DNA from: Pseudomonas poae
Lineage (GTDB): Bacteria > Pseudomonadota > Gammaproteobacteria > Pseudomonadales > Pseudomonadaceae
Assembly (NCBI GenBank): GCA_028869255.1
Contig: CP110972.1
Location: forward strand, 501,001-565,000
DNA: 64,000 nt
Reading direction: 5' to 3'
Of this stretch, positions 30,643 to 40,845 are shown one piece after another (position 1 is the stretch's first letter; each line of letters starts with the position of its first letter). The position numbers and the translations under genes are program-made. The notes under the pieces are model-generated. The model had not been told where the DNA came from and ran no database searches. It was given only the letters and a program-made list of their open reading frames with translations.

Positions 30643-33600
30643 TCAGGCGAGAGGTTTGCTCTCGTGCTCTGCTTCCTGTGCTGCGGCAGCAGCTGCTTCA
30701 GCTTCCTTGCGACGACGACGCACTTCACGTGGGTCGTTCGGCGCACGGCCGTTTTCGGTCAGGGCGCTGACCGGTGCTGCTTCAACCACTGGCTCGACGA
30801 CCTCGGCAACCACCGGCGCTTCAACCACTGGCGCGGCCTCAACGACCGGTGCTGGCTCAACTACTGGAGCTGGCTCGGCAATCACGATTTCAGCAACCGG
30901 CGCTGGCGCTTCTTCTACCACAGGGGCAGGTGCTGGCGCTTCAACCGGGGCGGCAGGCTCGGCAGTCCATTGGAAGGCGGTCTGTTCTTCACGAACTTCA
31001 CGAACTTCCGGAGCTGCTTCGACAACCGGTGCCTCAACGACGGTTTCAGCCACTGGCTGAGCCTCAACCACCGGTGCGTGCTCAACCGCTGCCACTTCAA
31101 CTTCTGGCAGGGCTTCTTGAACCGGGGCGACTTCCACTTCCGGAACAACTGGCGCTTCGATTGGAGTGGTGGCTTCGACAACAGGCGCTTCGACAACCGG
31201 AGCTTCTACCACTGGAGCTTGCGCAGCAGGCGCTTCAACAACCGGTGCTTCAACAACTGCTGTTTCGGCGACTGGCGCTTCCACCACAACTGTTTCTTCG
31301 ACAGCAGCGGTAGCGCGTTCAGCCTGCTCGTGAGCCTGGGCTTCAGCAGGTGCGCTGATGACCGAGCTGGCAACGGCAGCGGTAACGGCCAGGCCGGCAG
31401 CCAGTTCGGCGCCAGTCGGTTCGTTGTTCGCGCCTTCTGCGTTCTCGCCGGCTTCTTCCGAGCCTTCGATCACATTCCCGTTGGCGTCACGCTGACGCTC
31501 ACGACGGTTGCTGCGGCGACGCTGGCCACGGGAGCGGCGGCGTGGACGATCGCCTTCGGCGTTGTCCTGGCCATCTTCCTGCAGTTGCTCTTCACCGGTC
31601 AGCACTTCTTCTTCGCTGGCGGCAGCCGCTTGCTCGGCGCGTGGTTGACGCTCTTCACGCGGTGGGCGCGGCTGGCGCTCTTCACGTGGGGCGCGTTCTT
31701 CACGCGGCTGGCGAGCCGGGCGTTCTTCGCTGGCGGCTTCGGCGGCGACGGCCGGTGCGGCATCCAGCGGCTCACGCAGTTCACGCACGCGTTCTTCACG
31801 CTCGCCGCGAGGCTTGCGATCTTCACGCGGAGCACGTGGGGTGCGTGGTGCGCGCTCTTCACGCGGTGCACGTTCCTCGCGGGCTACGGTTGGGGTCTCT
31901 TCGCGGGCTTCGCGAGGCGCGCGCTCTTCACGCGGTGCGCGTTCTTCACGCGGTGCACGTTCTTCGCGAGGTTTGCGTTCTTCGTCACGGCGACCGTTGC
32001 GGTTACGGCTCTGCTGGCGACCGTTGCGACGTTCTTCGTTGCGTGCCGGGCGCTCGGTGGCAGGTTTTTCAACCACAACCGGAGCTACAGGCTCTTCTTT
32101 GGTAGCGAACAGGCTGACCAGCGACTTCACCAGGCCCTTGAACAGGCTTGGCTCAGGCAGGGCGGCCGGTGCGGCAACTGGGGCAGCGACTTCAGTCGGC
32201 ACCGGTGCGTTAGCACGCGCCGGGGCAGTCTTCACGGCCGCTTCCTGGCGAACCAGGGTGCGGGTCGCGGCGGCTGGCTGAACTTCTTCGACTTCGGCAG
32301 CGGCAGCGGCGATTTCATAGCTGGACTGGCCGCTGTGAGCTTCCGGGCTGTCGTCACGTAGGCGCTGCACTTCGAAGTGCGGCGTTTCGAGGTGATCGTT
32401 CGGCAGGATCACGATACGGGCACGGGTACGCAGTTCGATCTTGGTGATCGAGTTGCGTTTTTCGTTGAGCAGGAAGGCTGCCACCGGGATCGGCACTTGT
32501 GCGCGGACTTCGGCAGTGCGGTCTTTCAGGGCTTCTTCTTCGATCAGGCGCAGGATCGCCAGGGACAGCGATTCAACGTCACGGATGATGCCGGTGCCGT
32601 TGCAACGCGGGCAGACGATGCCGCTGCTCTCGCCCAGGGATGGACGCAGGCGCTGACGGGACATTTCCAGCAGGCCGAAGCGCGAGATACGACCGACCTG
32701 TACACGGGCACGGTCAGCTTCCAGGCATTCGCGGACTTTCTCTTCCACGGCGCGCTGGTTCTTGGCTGGGGTCATGTCGATGAAGTCGATCACGATCAGG
32801 CCGCCGATATCACGCAGGCGCAGTTGGCGGGCGATTTCTTCAGCCGCTTCCAGGTTGGTCTGCAGGGCGGTTTCTTCGATGTCGCTACCTTTCGTGGCAC
32901 GCGCCGAGTTGATGTCGATGGACACCAGGGCTTCGGTCGGGTCGATCACGATGGAGCCGCCGGAAGGCAGTTCGACCACGCGCTGGAAGGCGGTTTCGAT
33001 CTGGCTTTCGATCTGGAAACGGTTGAACAGCGGAACGCTGTCTTCGTACAGCTTGATCTTGCTGGCGTACTGCGGCATCACCTGGCGAATGAAGGTCAGG
33101 GCTTCGTCCTGGGCTTCGACGCTGTCGATCAGCACTTCGCCGATGTCCTGGCGCAGGTAATCGCGGATGGCGCGGATGATCACGTTGCTTTCCTGGTAGA
33201 TCAGGAATGGCGCGGAGCGATCCAGCGAGGCTTCTTTGATGGCGGTCCACAGTTGCAGCAGGTAGTCGAGGTCCCACTGCATTTCTTCGCTGCTGCGGCC
33301 CAGGCCGGCAGTGCGAACGATCAGGCCCATATCGGCCGGTGCGATCAGGCCGTTCAGCGCTTCACGCAGTTCGTTGCGCTCTTCGCCTTCGATACGACGG
33401 GAAATACCGCCGGCACGTGGGTTGTTCGGCATCAGCACCAGGTAACGGCCGGCCAGGCTGATGAAGGTGGTCAGGGCGGCGCCCTTGTTGCCACGTTCTT
33501 CTTTTTCGACCTGAACGATGACTTCCTGGCCTTCGCTCAGGACGTCCTTGATGTTCACGCGGCCTTCAGGGGCTTTCTTGAAGTATTCGCGTGAGATTTC

Positions 33601-33813
33601 TTTGAGGGGCAGGAAGCCGTGGCGCTCGGAGCCGAAATCGACAAAGGCAGCCTCAAGGCTTGGTTCGATGCGAGTAATACGGCCTTTATAGATGTTGGCC
33701 TTCTTTTGCTCGCGTGCACCGGATTCGATGTCCAGGTCGTAGAGGCGTTGGCCATCTACCAGTGCAACACGCAACTCTTCGGGTTGAGTTGCGTTAATCA
33801 GCATTCTTTTCAT
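30643..33813 (-). CDS. rne: Ribonuclease E
   Basis: 1056 residues. The N-terminal half is the catalytic domain: [21 protein letters not shown], an S1 RNA-binding domain (about 35-120; [24 protein letters not shown]), DNase I-like sub-domain with [15 protein letters not shown], and the zinc-link CPRCNGTG. The C-terminal half is the unstructured scaffold: Arg/Glu-rich repeats ([16 protein letters not shown]) for RNA and partner binding, then a long Val/Glu/Ala/Pro tract ([14 protein letters not shown]). It initiates mRNA decay and rRNA/tRNA processing at the inner membrane. The ATG at 33813 is preferred; the longer frame has no homology. It is divergent from rluC across a 760-base gap. Confidence 0.96.
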   Translation of the reverse strand: MKRMLINATQPEELRVALVDGQRLYDLDIESGAREQKKANIYKGRITRIEPSLEAAFVDFGSERHGFLPLKEISREYFKKAPEGRVNIKDVLSEGQEVIVQVEKEERGNKGAALTTFISLAGRYLVLMPNNPRAGGISRRIEGEERNELREALNGLIAPADMGLIVRTAGLGRSSEEMQWDLDYLLQLWTAIKEASLDRSAPFLIYQESNVIIRAIRDYLRQDIGEVLIDSVEAQDEALTFIRQVMPQYASKIKLYEDSVPLFNRFQIESQIETAFQRVVELPSGGSIVIDPTEALVSIDINSARATKGSDIEETALQTNLEAAEEIARQLRLRDIGGLIVIDFIDMTPAKNQRAVEEKVRECLEADRARVQVGRISRFGLLEMSRQRLRPSLGESSGIVCPRCNGTGIIRDVESLSLAILRLIEEEALKDRTAEVRAQVPIPVAAFLLNEKRNSITKIELRTRARIVILPNDHLETPHFEVQRLRDDSPEAHSGQSSYEIAAAAAEVEEVQPAAATRTLVRQEAAVKTAPARANAPVPTEVAAPVAAPAALPEPSLFKGLVKSLVSLFATKEEPVAPVVVEKPATERPARNEERRNGRQQSRNRNGRRDEERKPREERAPREERAPREERAPREAREETPTVAREERAPREERAPRTPRAPREDRKPRGEREERVRELREPLDAAPAVAAEAASEERPARQPREERAPREERQPRPPREERQPRAEQAAAASEEEVLTGEEQLQEDGQDNAEGDRPRRRSRGQRRRSNRRERQRDANGNVIEGSEEAGENAEGANNEPTGAELAAGLAVTAAVASSVISAPAEAQAHEQAERATAAVEETVVVEAPVAETAVVEAPVVEAPAAQAPVVEAPVVEAPVVEATTPIEAPVVPEVEVAPVQEALPEVEVAAVEHAPVVEAQPVAETVVEAPVVEAAPEVREVREEQTAFQWTAEPAAPVEAPAPAPVVEEAPAPVAEIVIAEPAPVVEPAPVVEAAPVVEAPVVAEVVEPVVEAAPVSALTENGRAPNDPREVRRRRKEAEAAAAAAQEAEHESKPLA

Positions 33814-34573
33814 GTTGTACCGTCGGTTTCCGGGCTGCCGGAAACGGCGTTCGGCACACACGACTTCTCACGGTCGGTGTCAGGTGCGTCAAGAGTGGTT
33901 GGCCACTCCAGTGTCCAGCAATAATCAGCCAATGTGGGCCGGTATCGCGACGGACGCGTCCTGCTTGTTAGCGGTGGTGACAAAGGCACCACTTCAACAA
34001 AAGCTAAGGTCAGGAGGAGGAATCAACCGGCGACTGTGGACGAGATGAAGCGTCTAAATATAAGCCTAGTGCTACACGGTCCGACGGTTGTGCATCTCCA
34101 CCCTACACGTATCCCTGATAATTCGGGTGCTGCCGCGCGCAGAATCCGCAGCGGGTTGGCATTTACCGTGTTCTCCAATGGGGAGTCCACGCTCATGGCT
34201 AAACAAGACTGAATGAGGGCGATTGCGCTCTCACTCGGCTCTTAACAGGCGTTGTTTCCGAAGCATTCGCCATGGTCTGGCTCAAGACTGACTGCACTTT
34301 GTGAACTGGCCGTAAATATCGGCGCAGAACGCGAGTATTCACTCTGCTTTCTGCACTCGCTTCAGGCCTCATGTCACCTGCGCTCGTTACAATCTTGAGC
34401 CTTCCAGGGCGGCGAAAGCCCCGTAGGACGGCCTCGCGTCCTGATGAATTGCGATGGTCAGGGCCGGCAGTTTGCCGTTAGTCCTCTGGCCAGGCCGCTT
34501 TTGGCGGCGTTCGCGACTATAGCAGCAATGATTAAGTGCTTCAATTCCATAAAAAATTGTTATCATCGCCGCC
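33814..34573. other. 760-base divergent region between rne and rluC
   Basis: There is no coding frame with a convincing ribosome site; the short plus-strand frames ending near 34212 have no family features. RNase E mRNAs usually have a long structured leader through which the enzyme degrades its own message, so most of this region is probably rne leader (minus strand) plus the short rluC promoter near 34540. Confidence 0.5.
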
Positions 34574-35533
34574 ATGACGACTACCGCCCCCCAGACCCCC
34601 AGCGTCCAGCTGCTCGAGGTCTCGCCGGAATATGCCGGCCAACGCATCGACAATTTTCTCCTGGCCAGGCTCAAAGGCGTGCCCAAGACCTTGATTTATC
34701 GCATCTTGCGTAAAGGCGAAGTGCGTGTGAACAAGGGCCGGATCAAGCCCGAGTACAAGTTGCAGGCGGGCGATATCGTCCGTGTGCCGCCGGTGCGCGT
34801 GCCTGAGCGTGATGAGCCGGTGCCGCTGGCCCAGGGCCTGTTGCAACGCCTTGAAGCCTCGATTGTCTTCGAAGACAGCAAGCTGATCGTGATCAACAAG
34901 CCGTGCGGCATTGCGGTTCACGGCGGCAGCGGGCTGAACTTCGGCGTGATCGAAGCCTTCCGCCAATTGCGTCCGGACGCCAAGGAACTGGAACTGGTCC
35001 ACCGCCTCGACCGTGACACCTCCGGCCTGCTGATGATCGCCAAAAAACGCAGCATGTTGCGCCATCTGCACACCGCCCTGCGTGGCGATGGCGTGGACAA
35101 GCGCTACATGGCGCTGGTGCGTGGCAACTGGGCCAGCTCGATCAAAAGCGTGCGGGCACCCTTGCAGAAGAGCAACCTGCGCTCCGGCGAACGTATGGTC
35201 GAAGTGGACGAGGAGGGCAAAGAAGCCCTGACCCTGTTCAAGGTGCTGCGCCGCTTTGGTGATTTCGCGACCATGGTCGAAGCCAAGCCAGTGACCGGGC
35301 GTACTCACCAGATTCGCGTGCACACCCTGCACGCGGGTCACTGCATTGCCGGTGATACTAAGTACGGCGACGAGGATTTCTCCAAGGAAATCCGCGATCT
35401 GGGCGGCAAGCGCCTGTTCCTGCACGCCTACATGCTCACTGTGCCGTTGCCCGATGGTGGCGAATTGAAACTGCAGGCGCCGGTCGACGAGATGTGGGCC
35501 AAGACCGTGGAGCGTTTGAGTGTCGCACCTTGA
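34574..35533 (+). CDS. rluC: 23S rRNA pseudouridine synthase RluC
   Basis: 319 residues: an S4 domain (about 18-80; [33 protein letters not shown]) and an RluA-type catalytic domain whose motif [15 protein letters not shown] contains the catalytic Asp. [32 protein letters not shown] is the C-terminal signature. RluC modifies U955, U2504 and U2580 (E. coli numbering) of 23S rRNA. It is divergent from rne, as in E. coli and other pseudomonads. Its stop overlaps the HAD gene by 14 bases. Confidence 0.95.
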   Translation: MTTTAPQTPSVQLLEVSPEYAGQRIDNFLLARLKGVPKTLIYRILRKGEVRVNKGRIKPEYKLQAGDIVRVPPVRVPERDEPVPLAQGLLQRLEASIVFEDSKLIVINKPCGIAVHGGSGLNFGVIEAFRQLRPDAKELELVHRLDRDTSGLLMIAKKRSMLRHLHTALRGDGVDKRYMALVRGNWASSIKSVRAPLQKSNLRSGERMVEVDEEGKEALTLFKVLRRFGDFATMVEAKPVTGRTHQIRVHTLHAGHCIAGDTKYGDEDFSKEIRDLGGKRLFLHAYMLTVPLPDGGELKLQAPVDEMWAKTVERLSVAP

Positions 35534-36182
35534 TTACAAGCTGCTGATTTTCGATTGGGACGGCACCCTGTGTAATTCCATTGGCCGGATTGTCGAATCG
35601 ATGCACGTGGCGTCGACCCGCTTGGGTTTTGAGCGGTGCACCGACTTTGCGGTCAAGGGCATTATCGGCCTGGGCTTGCCTGAAGCGATCCGTACCTTGT
35701 ACCCCCGGATCAGCGACGCTGAGCTGGTCGCGTTTCGCGACCACTACGCCGATCACTACATTGCGCTGGAGGCCACGCCTTCGCCATTGTTCGATGGTGT
35801 GATGCAGTCGCTGGAGGCCTTTCGCGCCGAGGGTTATCACCTCGCTGTGGCTACCGGCAAGGCCCGTCGTGGGCTGGATCGGGTGCTCAAGGCCCATGGT
35901 TTTGAGGGTTTTTTCGACATCACCCGCGCCGCAGATGAAACCGCCAGCAAACCCCATCCTCTGATGCTGGAGCAGATCCTGGCTCATTGCGGCGTAGCAC
36001 CGCGCCAGGCATTGATGGTGGGTGACGCCTCCTTCGACCTGATGATGGCGCGCAATGCTGGCATGGACAGCGTAGCGGTCAGCTATGGGGCTCAGGCCGG
36101 CGAGACGTTGCAGCAATACGAGCCCAGGCTGACGATAGATCATTTTTCCGAATTGCAGGCCTGGCTCAGCCGGGCTCAATAA
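35520..36182 (+). CDS. HAD-superfamily hydrolase, phosphoglycolate phosphatase-like
   Basis: 220 residues with the HAD motifs I ([13 protein letters not shown], nucleophile Asp), II (VATGK), III (Lys in [12 protein letters not shown]) and IV ([18 protein letters not shown]). The helical cap between about 18 and 85 puts it in the Gph-like subfamily. The substrate is probably a small phosphate ester but is not known. The GTG at 35520 overlaps the end of rluC, so translation is probably coupled; 21 bases separate it from sppA. The rluC-HAD-sppA order is conserved in pseudomonads. Confidence 0.88.
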   Translation: MSHLDYKLLIFDWDGTLCNSIGRIVESMHVASTRLGFERCTDFAVKGIIGLGLPEAIRTLYPRISDAELVAFRDHYADHYIALEATPSPLFDGVMQSLEAFRAEGYHLAVATGKARRGLDRVLKAHGFEGFFDITRAADETASKPHPLMLEQILAHCGVAPRQALMVGDASFDLMMARNAGMDSVAVSYGAQAGETLQQYEPRLTIDHFSELQAWLSRAQ

Positions 36183-36203
36183 GTCTTTGCTGGGGTTGAT
36201 GGT

Positions 36204-37187
36204 ATGAGTGACGAGTGGAAGGCGCCCGAAAAGGCCGAAAACAGTGATGATAAAAGCTGGAAGCTGCTGGAGAAGACTCTCCTGGCCAGCGTCCAGGAGC
36301 AGCGTCGTGCGCGGCGTTGGGGGATTTTCTTCAAGCTGCTGACCTTTACTTACCTGATTGCCATGCTGGTGCTGTTCAGTCCGTTGATGGACATGGAAAA
36401 AAGCGCGACCCGTGGCAGCCACTACACCGCCTTGATCGAAGTGCGCGGGGTGATTGCCGACAAGGAGTCCGCCAGCGCCGACAATATCGTCAGCAGCCTG
36501 CGCGCCGCCTTTGAAGACCCTAAGGTCAAAGGCGTGATCCTGCGCATCAACAGCCCTGGCGGCAGCCCGGTGCAGTCGGGTTATGTGTATGACGAGATAC
36601 GCCGTCTGCGTGGCCTGCACCCGGATATCAAGCTTTACGCGGTGATTTCCGACTTGGGTGCCTCGGGTGCCTATTACATCGCCAGTGCCGCTGACCAGAT
36701 CTATGCCGACAAGGCCAGCCTGGTCGGCTCCATTGGCGTGACTGCGGCAGGTTATGGGTTCGTCGGCGCCATGGAGAAGCTGGGGGTGGAGCGCCGCACC
36801 TACACGTCGGGTGAGCACAAGTCGTTCCTTGATCCGTTCCAGCCGCAAAAGGCTGACGAGACCGCGTTCTGGCAGGGCGTGCTCGACACCACTCATCGCC
36901 AGTTCATTGCCAGCGTAAAGCAGGGGCGTGGCGACCGTCTGAAGGATAAAGACCATCCGGAGCTGTTCTCCGGCTTGGTGTGGTCGGGCGAGCAAGCGTT
37001 GCCGCTGGGCTTGGTCGATGGCCTGGGCAGTGCCAGTTCGGTGGCGCGGGATGTGATCGGCGAGAAAGAGCTGGTTGACTTCACGGTTGAAGAATCGCCG
37101 TTTGATCGATTCTCCAAGAAGCTGGGGGCCAGTGTGGCGGAGAAGCTGGCGCTGTATATGGGCTTTCAGGGGCCTACGCTGCGCTGA
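36204..37187 (+). CDS. sppA: S49-family signal peptide peptidase, SppA-like
   Basis: 327 residues, the short single-domain SppA type. The cytoplasmic N-terminus (about 1-45) is followed by a membrane helix (about 46-65; FFKLLTFTYLIAMLVLFS). The ClpP-like peptidase domain has RINSPGGSPVQSGYVYDEI, the nucleophile Ser in DLGASGAYYIASAADQIYA and GSIGVTAAGYG. It degrades released signal peptides and other membrane fragments at the periplasmic face of the inner membrane. It is third in the rluC-HAD-sppA operon, and a REP doublet follows. Confidence 0.9.
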   Translation: MSDEWKAPEKAENSDDKSWKLLEKTLLASVQEQRRARRWGIFFKLLTFTYLIAMLVLFSPLMDMEKSATRGSHYTALIEVRGVIADKESASADNIVSSLRAAFEDPKVKGVILRINSPGGSPVQSGYVYDEIRRLRGLHPDIKLYAVISDLGASGAYYIASAADQIYADKASLVGSIGVTAAGYGFVGAMEKLGVERRTYTSGEHKSFLDPFQPQKADETAFWQGVLDTTHRQFIASVKQGRGDRLKDKDHPELFSGLVWSGEQALPLGLVDGLGSASSVARDVIGEKELVDFTVEESPFDRFSKKLGASVAEKLALYMGFQGPTLR

Positions 37188-37212
37188 GTTTGTGAGGCTG
37201 CATAGCTCAAAA

Positions 37213-37302
37213 TGTGGGAGCGGGCGTGCCCGCGACAGCGGTGTTTCAGTCGACATTTATAGTGGCTGACCCACCGCTATCGCAGGCAGGCCAGCTCCCA
37301 CA
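37213..37302. repeat. Hybrid REP doublet
   Basis: The left arm is the GAGCGGGCGTGCCCGCGAC type while the right arm is the CTATCGCAGGCAGGCCAGCTC type, so the two arms derive from different REP variants. Located between the convergent sppA and maf genes. Confidence 0.8.
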
Positions 37303-37320
37303 GTTGGTTTTGTGCTGTGC

Positions 37321-37899
37321 TTAAGGGATTTGTACGCCTTCAGCCAGCAGCATGTCGACCAGGCGGATCAAAGGCAGCCCTATCAGGCTGGTCGCATCCG
37401 ACCCTTCGGTGCTCTGAAACAGGCTCACGCCCAGCCCCTCTGCCTTGAAGCTGCCGGCACAGTCATATGGCTGCTCGATCCGCAGGTAGCGTTCGATTCG
37501 CTCAACGCTCAGTTCGCGCATGTGCACGGTAAAGGGTACGCAGTCGACCTGGCAGTGCCCTGTCTCGGTATTCAGCAGTGCCAGGCCGGTCAGGAAGCTG
37601 ACCTGTTTGCCACTGGCCGCCAGCAACTGCTCGCGGGCGTTCTCGAAGGTGTGGGGTTTGCCGATGATCCGCCCGTTCAGTGCCGCCACCTGATCCGAGC
37701 CGATAATCAAATGCCCGGGATGGCTTGCCGCGAGGGCGCGGGCTTTCTGTTCGGCCAGGCGTTTGACCAGCTCTACGGCGGGCTCATTTTCGTGATGGCT
37801 TTCATCGATATCCGGCGAGCTGCAGATGAACGGCAAGTGCAGGCGGCTCAGCAATTCCCGGCGATAAACCGAGCTGGATGCAAGTAATAAAGGCAGCAT
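37321..37899 (-). CDS. Maf-family nucleotide pyrophosphatase (YceF type)
   Basis: 192 residues. LLASSSVYRRELLSRL is the Maf signature, ELVKRLAEQKARA follows, IIGSDQVAALNGRIIGKP holds the catalytic Asp region, and YDCAGSFKAEGLG is the substrate loop. The YceF subfamily hydrolyses 7-methyl-GTP and related modified nucleotides. The ATG at 37899 follows GAGGAGA. It is divergent from the yceD-rpmF operon, as in E. coli. Confidence 0.92.
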   Translation of the reverse strand: MLPLLLASSSVYRRELLSRLHLPFICSSPDIDESHHENEPAVELVKRLAEQKARALAASHPGHLIIGSDQVAALNGRIIGKPHTFENAREQLLAASGKQVSFLTGLALLNTETGHCQVDCVPFTVHMRELSVERIERYLRIEQPYDCAGSFKAEGLGVSLFQSTEGSDATSLIGLPLIRLVDMLLAEGVQIP

Positions 37900-37967
37900 G
37901 GGCGTCTCCTCAAGGCAGCGGGGGATTCTAGCGGCGTGACCGGCTGACGCACAGGGCTGAATTTCCT

Positions 37968-37995
37968 TTGACATGGCTGGGTGCATCCCTATAAT
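37968..37995 (+). promoter_or_regulatory. Sigma-70 promoter of yceD-rpmF
   Basis: TTGACA (37968-37973), 16-base spacer and TATAAT (37990-37995): both hexamers are perfect consensus. The expected start site is about 38002. Confidence 0.9.
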
Positions 37996-38004
37996 GCTGC
38001 GCCT

Positions 38005-38535
38005 ATGTTGAATGACCCGATTCCACCTCACGTTGACCCGCGCAAATTGGCTGATCGTGGCACTTCCCTTCAAGGTGAATTGCTGCTGGCCGATTTGGAG
38101 AGACTCTGCGACCCGCTTTCCGACACTGTCGGTACGGTGCAGGCCAAATTCGTTTTTGAACGAGATGAACGTAAGTCTGTGGTAATCCACAGTTTTATCG
38201 ACACCGAAGTCAAAATGGTTTGCCAGCGTTGTCTTGAGCTGGTCACCCTGCCGATTCACAGCGAATGCAGTTACGCTGTGGTGAAGGAGGGTGCGAATAC
38301 CCAGTCGTTGCCGAAAGGTTATGACGTGCTGGAACTGGGCGAAGATCCTTTGGATCTGCATGCACTGATCGAGGAAGAGCTTCTGCTCGCCTTGCCCATT
38401 GTGCCTGCTCATCATCCGGAAGAATGCCAGCAGCCGGAGGGTCTCGATGACGAGGCCGAGCCGAGCGAGGACGAGGTAACGCGGTCCAACCCGTTCAGTG
38501 TATTGGCGCAGTTAAAGCGTGACCCAAACGTTTAG
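38005..38535 (+). CDS. yceD: 23S rRNA accumulation protein YceD (DUF177)
   Basis: 176 residues. MLNDPIPPHVDPRKLADRG is the family N-terminus, and CQRCLELVTLPIHSECSYAVV plus the late HHPEECQ contain the paired cysteines of DUF177. ELGEDPLDLHALIEEELLLALPIVP is the most conserved block. It is needed for normal 23S rRNA levels in bacteria and plastids; its molecular action is unclear. It is co-transcribed with rpmF, 13 bases on. The consensus promoter leaves only about three bases of leader and there is no ribosome site, so the mRNA may be leaderless. Confidence 0.92.
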   Translation: MLNDPIPPHVDPRKLADRGTSLQGELLLADLERLCDPLSDTVGTVQAKFVFERDERKSVVIHSFIDTEVKMVCQRCLELVTLPIHSECSYAVVKEGANTQSLPKGYDVLELGEDPLDLHALIEEELLLALPIVPAHHPEECQQPEGLDDEAEPSEDEVTRSNPFSVLAQLKRDPNV

Positions 38536-38548
38536 GAGTTAATCAATT

Positions 38549-38731
38549 ATGGCTGTTCAGCAGAACAAAAAATCCCGCTCCGCCCGTGACATGCGTCGTT
38601 CGCACGACGCTCTCGAGGCTAGCACCCTGTCCGTAGAAAAGACCACCGGTGAAGTTCACCTGCGTCACCACGTATCGCCAGAAGGCGTATACCGTGGCCG
38701 TAAAGTGATCGACAAGGGCGCTGACGAGTAA
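38549..38731 (+). CDS. rpmF: 50S ribosomal protein L32
   Basis: 60 residues: [20 protein letters not shown] then [28 protein letters not shown]. This is bL32 of the zinc-free type, since the CxxC pairs of the zinc form are absent. It has a good TAGGAGTTAATC ribosome site and sits between yceD and plsX, the usual order linking ribosome and lipid synthesis. Confidence 0.97.
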
Positions 38732-38735
38732 TCAC

Positions 38736-39746
38736 TTGTCTGCTCTAGTCATCGCGATTGACGCAATGGGCGGGGACTTCGGTCCCCGCAGCATTGTTCA
38801 GGCCAGCATTGCCAGCCTGTCTGCCACACCCTCGTTGCACCTGACCCTTGTCGGTCAACCCTCCCTTCTTGAAGAACTGATTGCCAGCCATCCGGCGGTG
38901 GATCGCGCGCGCCTGACGATTACGCCGGCCAGCGAAACCATCAGCATGGATGACAAGCCGGCGGCAGCCCTGCGCGGCAAGCCTGACTCTTCAATGCGGG
39001 TGGCTCTTGAGTTGTTGCGTGATGGCAAGGCGCAAGCCTGTGTCAGTGCCGGCAATACCGGGGCCTTGATGGCGTTGTCGCGGCATGTGCTCAAGACACT
39101 GCCGGGGATTGATCGGCCGGCGATGGTCGCGGCGATTCCAACGCAGCAAGGCTATTGCCAGCTGCTGGACCTGGGCGCGAATGTCGATTGTACTGCCGAG
39201 CATTTGCTGCAGTTCGCCGTGATGGGGTCGGTGGCCGCGCAAGCGCTGGGTGTGGCTCGACCGCGAGTGGCTTTACTGAATATCGGTACCGAAGACATCA
39301 AGGGCAACCAGCAGGTCAAGCTTGCGGCCACTTTGTTGCAAGGTGCGCCGGGCTTGAACTACATCGGTTTTATCGAAGGTGACGGTCTGTACCGGGGTGA
39401 AGCGGATGTGGTGGTGTGCGACGGTTTTGTCGGCAATATCCTGCTTAAGTCCAGCGAAGGGCTGGCGACCATGATTGCCACGCGTATCGAGGCGTTGTTC
39501 AAGCAGAACCTGGCGTCGCGCATGGTGGGCGCGCTGGCGCTGCCGTTGATGAAGCGCTTGCAGGCTGACCTGGCGCCGGCGCGGCATAACGGCGCGAGTT
39601 TTCTCGGCCTGCAGGGCATTGTGGTGAAAAGCCATGGTTCGGCGGGTGTGGAAGGCTTTCAAAGTGCGATTGCGCGGGCTGTGATCGAGATCCAGGAAAA
39701 CCTGCCGCAACGCTTGCACGGCCGTCTTGAGGACTTGTTGCCTTAG
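38736..39746 (+). CDS. plsX: Phosphate acyltransferase PlsX
   Basis: 336 residues. [55 protein letters not shown] and [18 protein letters not shown] are the PlsX signatures. It converts acyl-ACP to acyl-phosphate, the donor for PlsY in phospholipid synthesis. It starts at TTG 38736, four bases after the rpmF stop. A 136-base gap separates it from fabD, which may have its own promoter. Confidence 0.95.
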   Translation: MSALVIAIDAMGGDFGPRSIVQASIASLSATPSLHLTLVGQPSLLEELIASHPAVDRARLTITPASETISMDDKPAAALRGKPDSSMRVALELLRDGKAQACVSAGNTGALMALSRHVLKTLPGIDRPAMVAAIPTQQGYCQLLDLGANVDCTAEHLLQFAVMGSVAAQALGVARPRVALLNIGTEDIKGNQQVKLAATLLQGAPGLNYIGFIEGDGLYRGEADVVVCDGFVGNILLKSSEGLATMIATRIEALFKQNLASRMVGALALPLMKRLQADLAPARHNGASFLGLQGIVVKSHGSAGVEGFQSAIARAVIEIQENLPQRLHGRLEDLLP

Positions 39747-39882
39747 GCGAATCGGCCCGGGAGTGCTTAAATGTGACCGGCCAGTTCAATTGACCATCCA
39801 ATCTGTCAGTTTCGTACGCTCCCACCCGTCTTAAGATCGGGGGCGCGCATTTTTGACGACCAGATCATTAGGGGCTTGTTAC

Positions 39883-40821
39883 ATGTCTACATCCCTCGCA
39901 TTCGTCTTTCCAGGGCAGGGTTCGCAGTCCCTCGGCATGTTGGCCGAGCTGGGCGCGCAACATCCGTTGATCCTGGAAACTTTCAAGGAAGCTTCCGATG
40001 CCCTGGGTTACGACCTGTGGGCGCTGACCCAGCAAGGGCCGGAAGAGCAACTCAATCAAACCGACAAAACCCAGCCAGCTATCCTGACGGCTTCGATCGC
40101 CCTGTGGCGCTTGTGGCTGGCGGAAGGTGGCGCGCGCCCGGCTTACGTGGCCGGTCATAGCCTGGGCGAGTACAGCGCCCTGGTGGCGGCGGGCAGCCTG
40201 ACCCTCGGTGAGGCGGTGAAGCTGGTCGAACGTCGTGGCCAGCTGATGCAGGAAGCCGTTCCGGCCGGGCAGGGCGGCATGGCCGCAATCCTGGGGCTGG
40301 ACGATGCCGTGGTGATCGAAGCCTGCGCCGAAGCGGCGCAGGGCGAAGTGGTCAGCGCGGTGAACTTCAACTCCCCGGGCCAGGTGGTGATCGCCGGCGC
40401 CAAGGCGGCGGTCGAGCGCGCCATCGAAGGCTGCAAGGCCCGTGGTGCCAAGCGTGCGCTGCCGTTGCCGGTAAGCGTGCCATCGCACTGCGAGCTGATG
40501 CGCCCGGCGGCCGAGCGTTTTGCCGAGTCCATCGCCGCCATTAACTGGCAAGCGCCGCAGATCCCGCTGGTGCAGAACGTCAGCGCAGCCGTGGCTGCCG
40601 ACCTCGACACCCTCAAGCGCGACCTGCTGGAACAGCTCTACAAGCCCGTACGCTGGGTTGAATCGGTTCAGACCCTGGCCGCCAATGGCGCCACCGAACT
40701 GGTCGAGTGCGGCCCGGGTAAAGTCCTGGCCGGCCTGAACAAACGCTGCGCCGACGGTGTGTCGACCGCCAACCTGAATACCCCGGATGCCTTCGCTGCC
40801 GCTCGCGCGGCACTGGCCTGA
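39883..40821 (+). CDS. fabD: Malonyl-CoA:ACP transacylase FabD
   Basis: 312 residues. FVFPGQGSQSLGM is the oxyanion loop, GHSLGEYSALVAAG carries the catalytic Ser, and SVPSHCELM the catalytic His. It loads malonate on AcpP for fatty acid synthesis in the cytoplasm. The ATG at 39883 has GGGG nearby; an in-frame start 30 bases upstream lacks family sequence. It is followed by fabG after 24 bases. Confidence 0.96.
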   Translation: MSTSLAFVFPGQGSQSLGMLAELGAQHPLILETFKEASDALGYDLWALTQQGPEEQLNQTDKTQPAILTASIALWRLWLAEGGARPAYVAGHSLGEYSALVAAGSLTLGEAVKLVERRGQLMQEAVPAGQGGMAAILGLDDAVVIEACAEAAQGEVVSAVNFNSPGQVVIAGAKAAVERAIEGCKARGAKRALPLPVSVPSHCELMRPAAERFAESIAAINWQAPQIPLVQNVSAAVAADLDTLKRDLLEQLYKPVRWVESVQTLAANGATELVECGPGKVLAGLNKRCADGVSTANLNTPDAFAAARAALA

Positions 40822-40845
40822 TTCCCGCACTTAGGAGAAGCCTGC

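Noticed and set aside
30637..32361. 574-residue plus-strand frame antisense to rne
   Set aside because: It is a low-complexity shadow of the repetitive RNase E scaffold.
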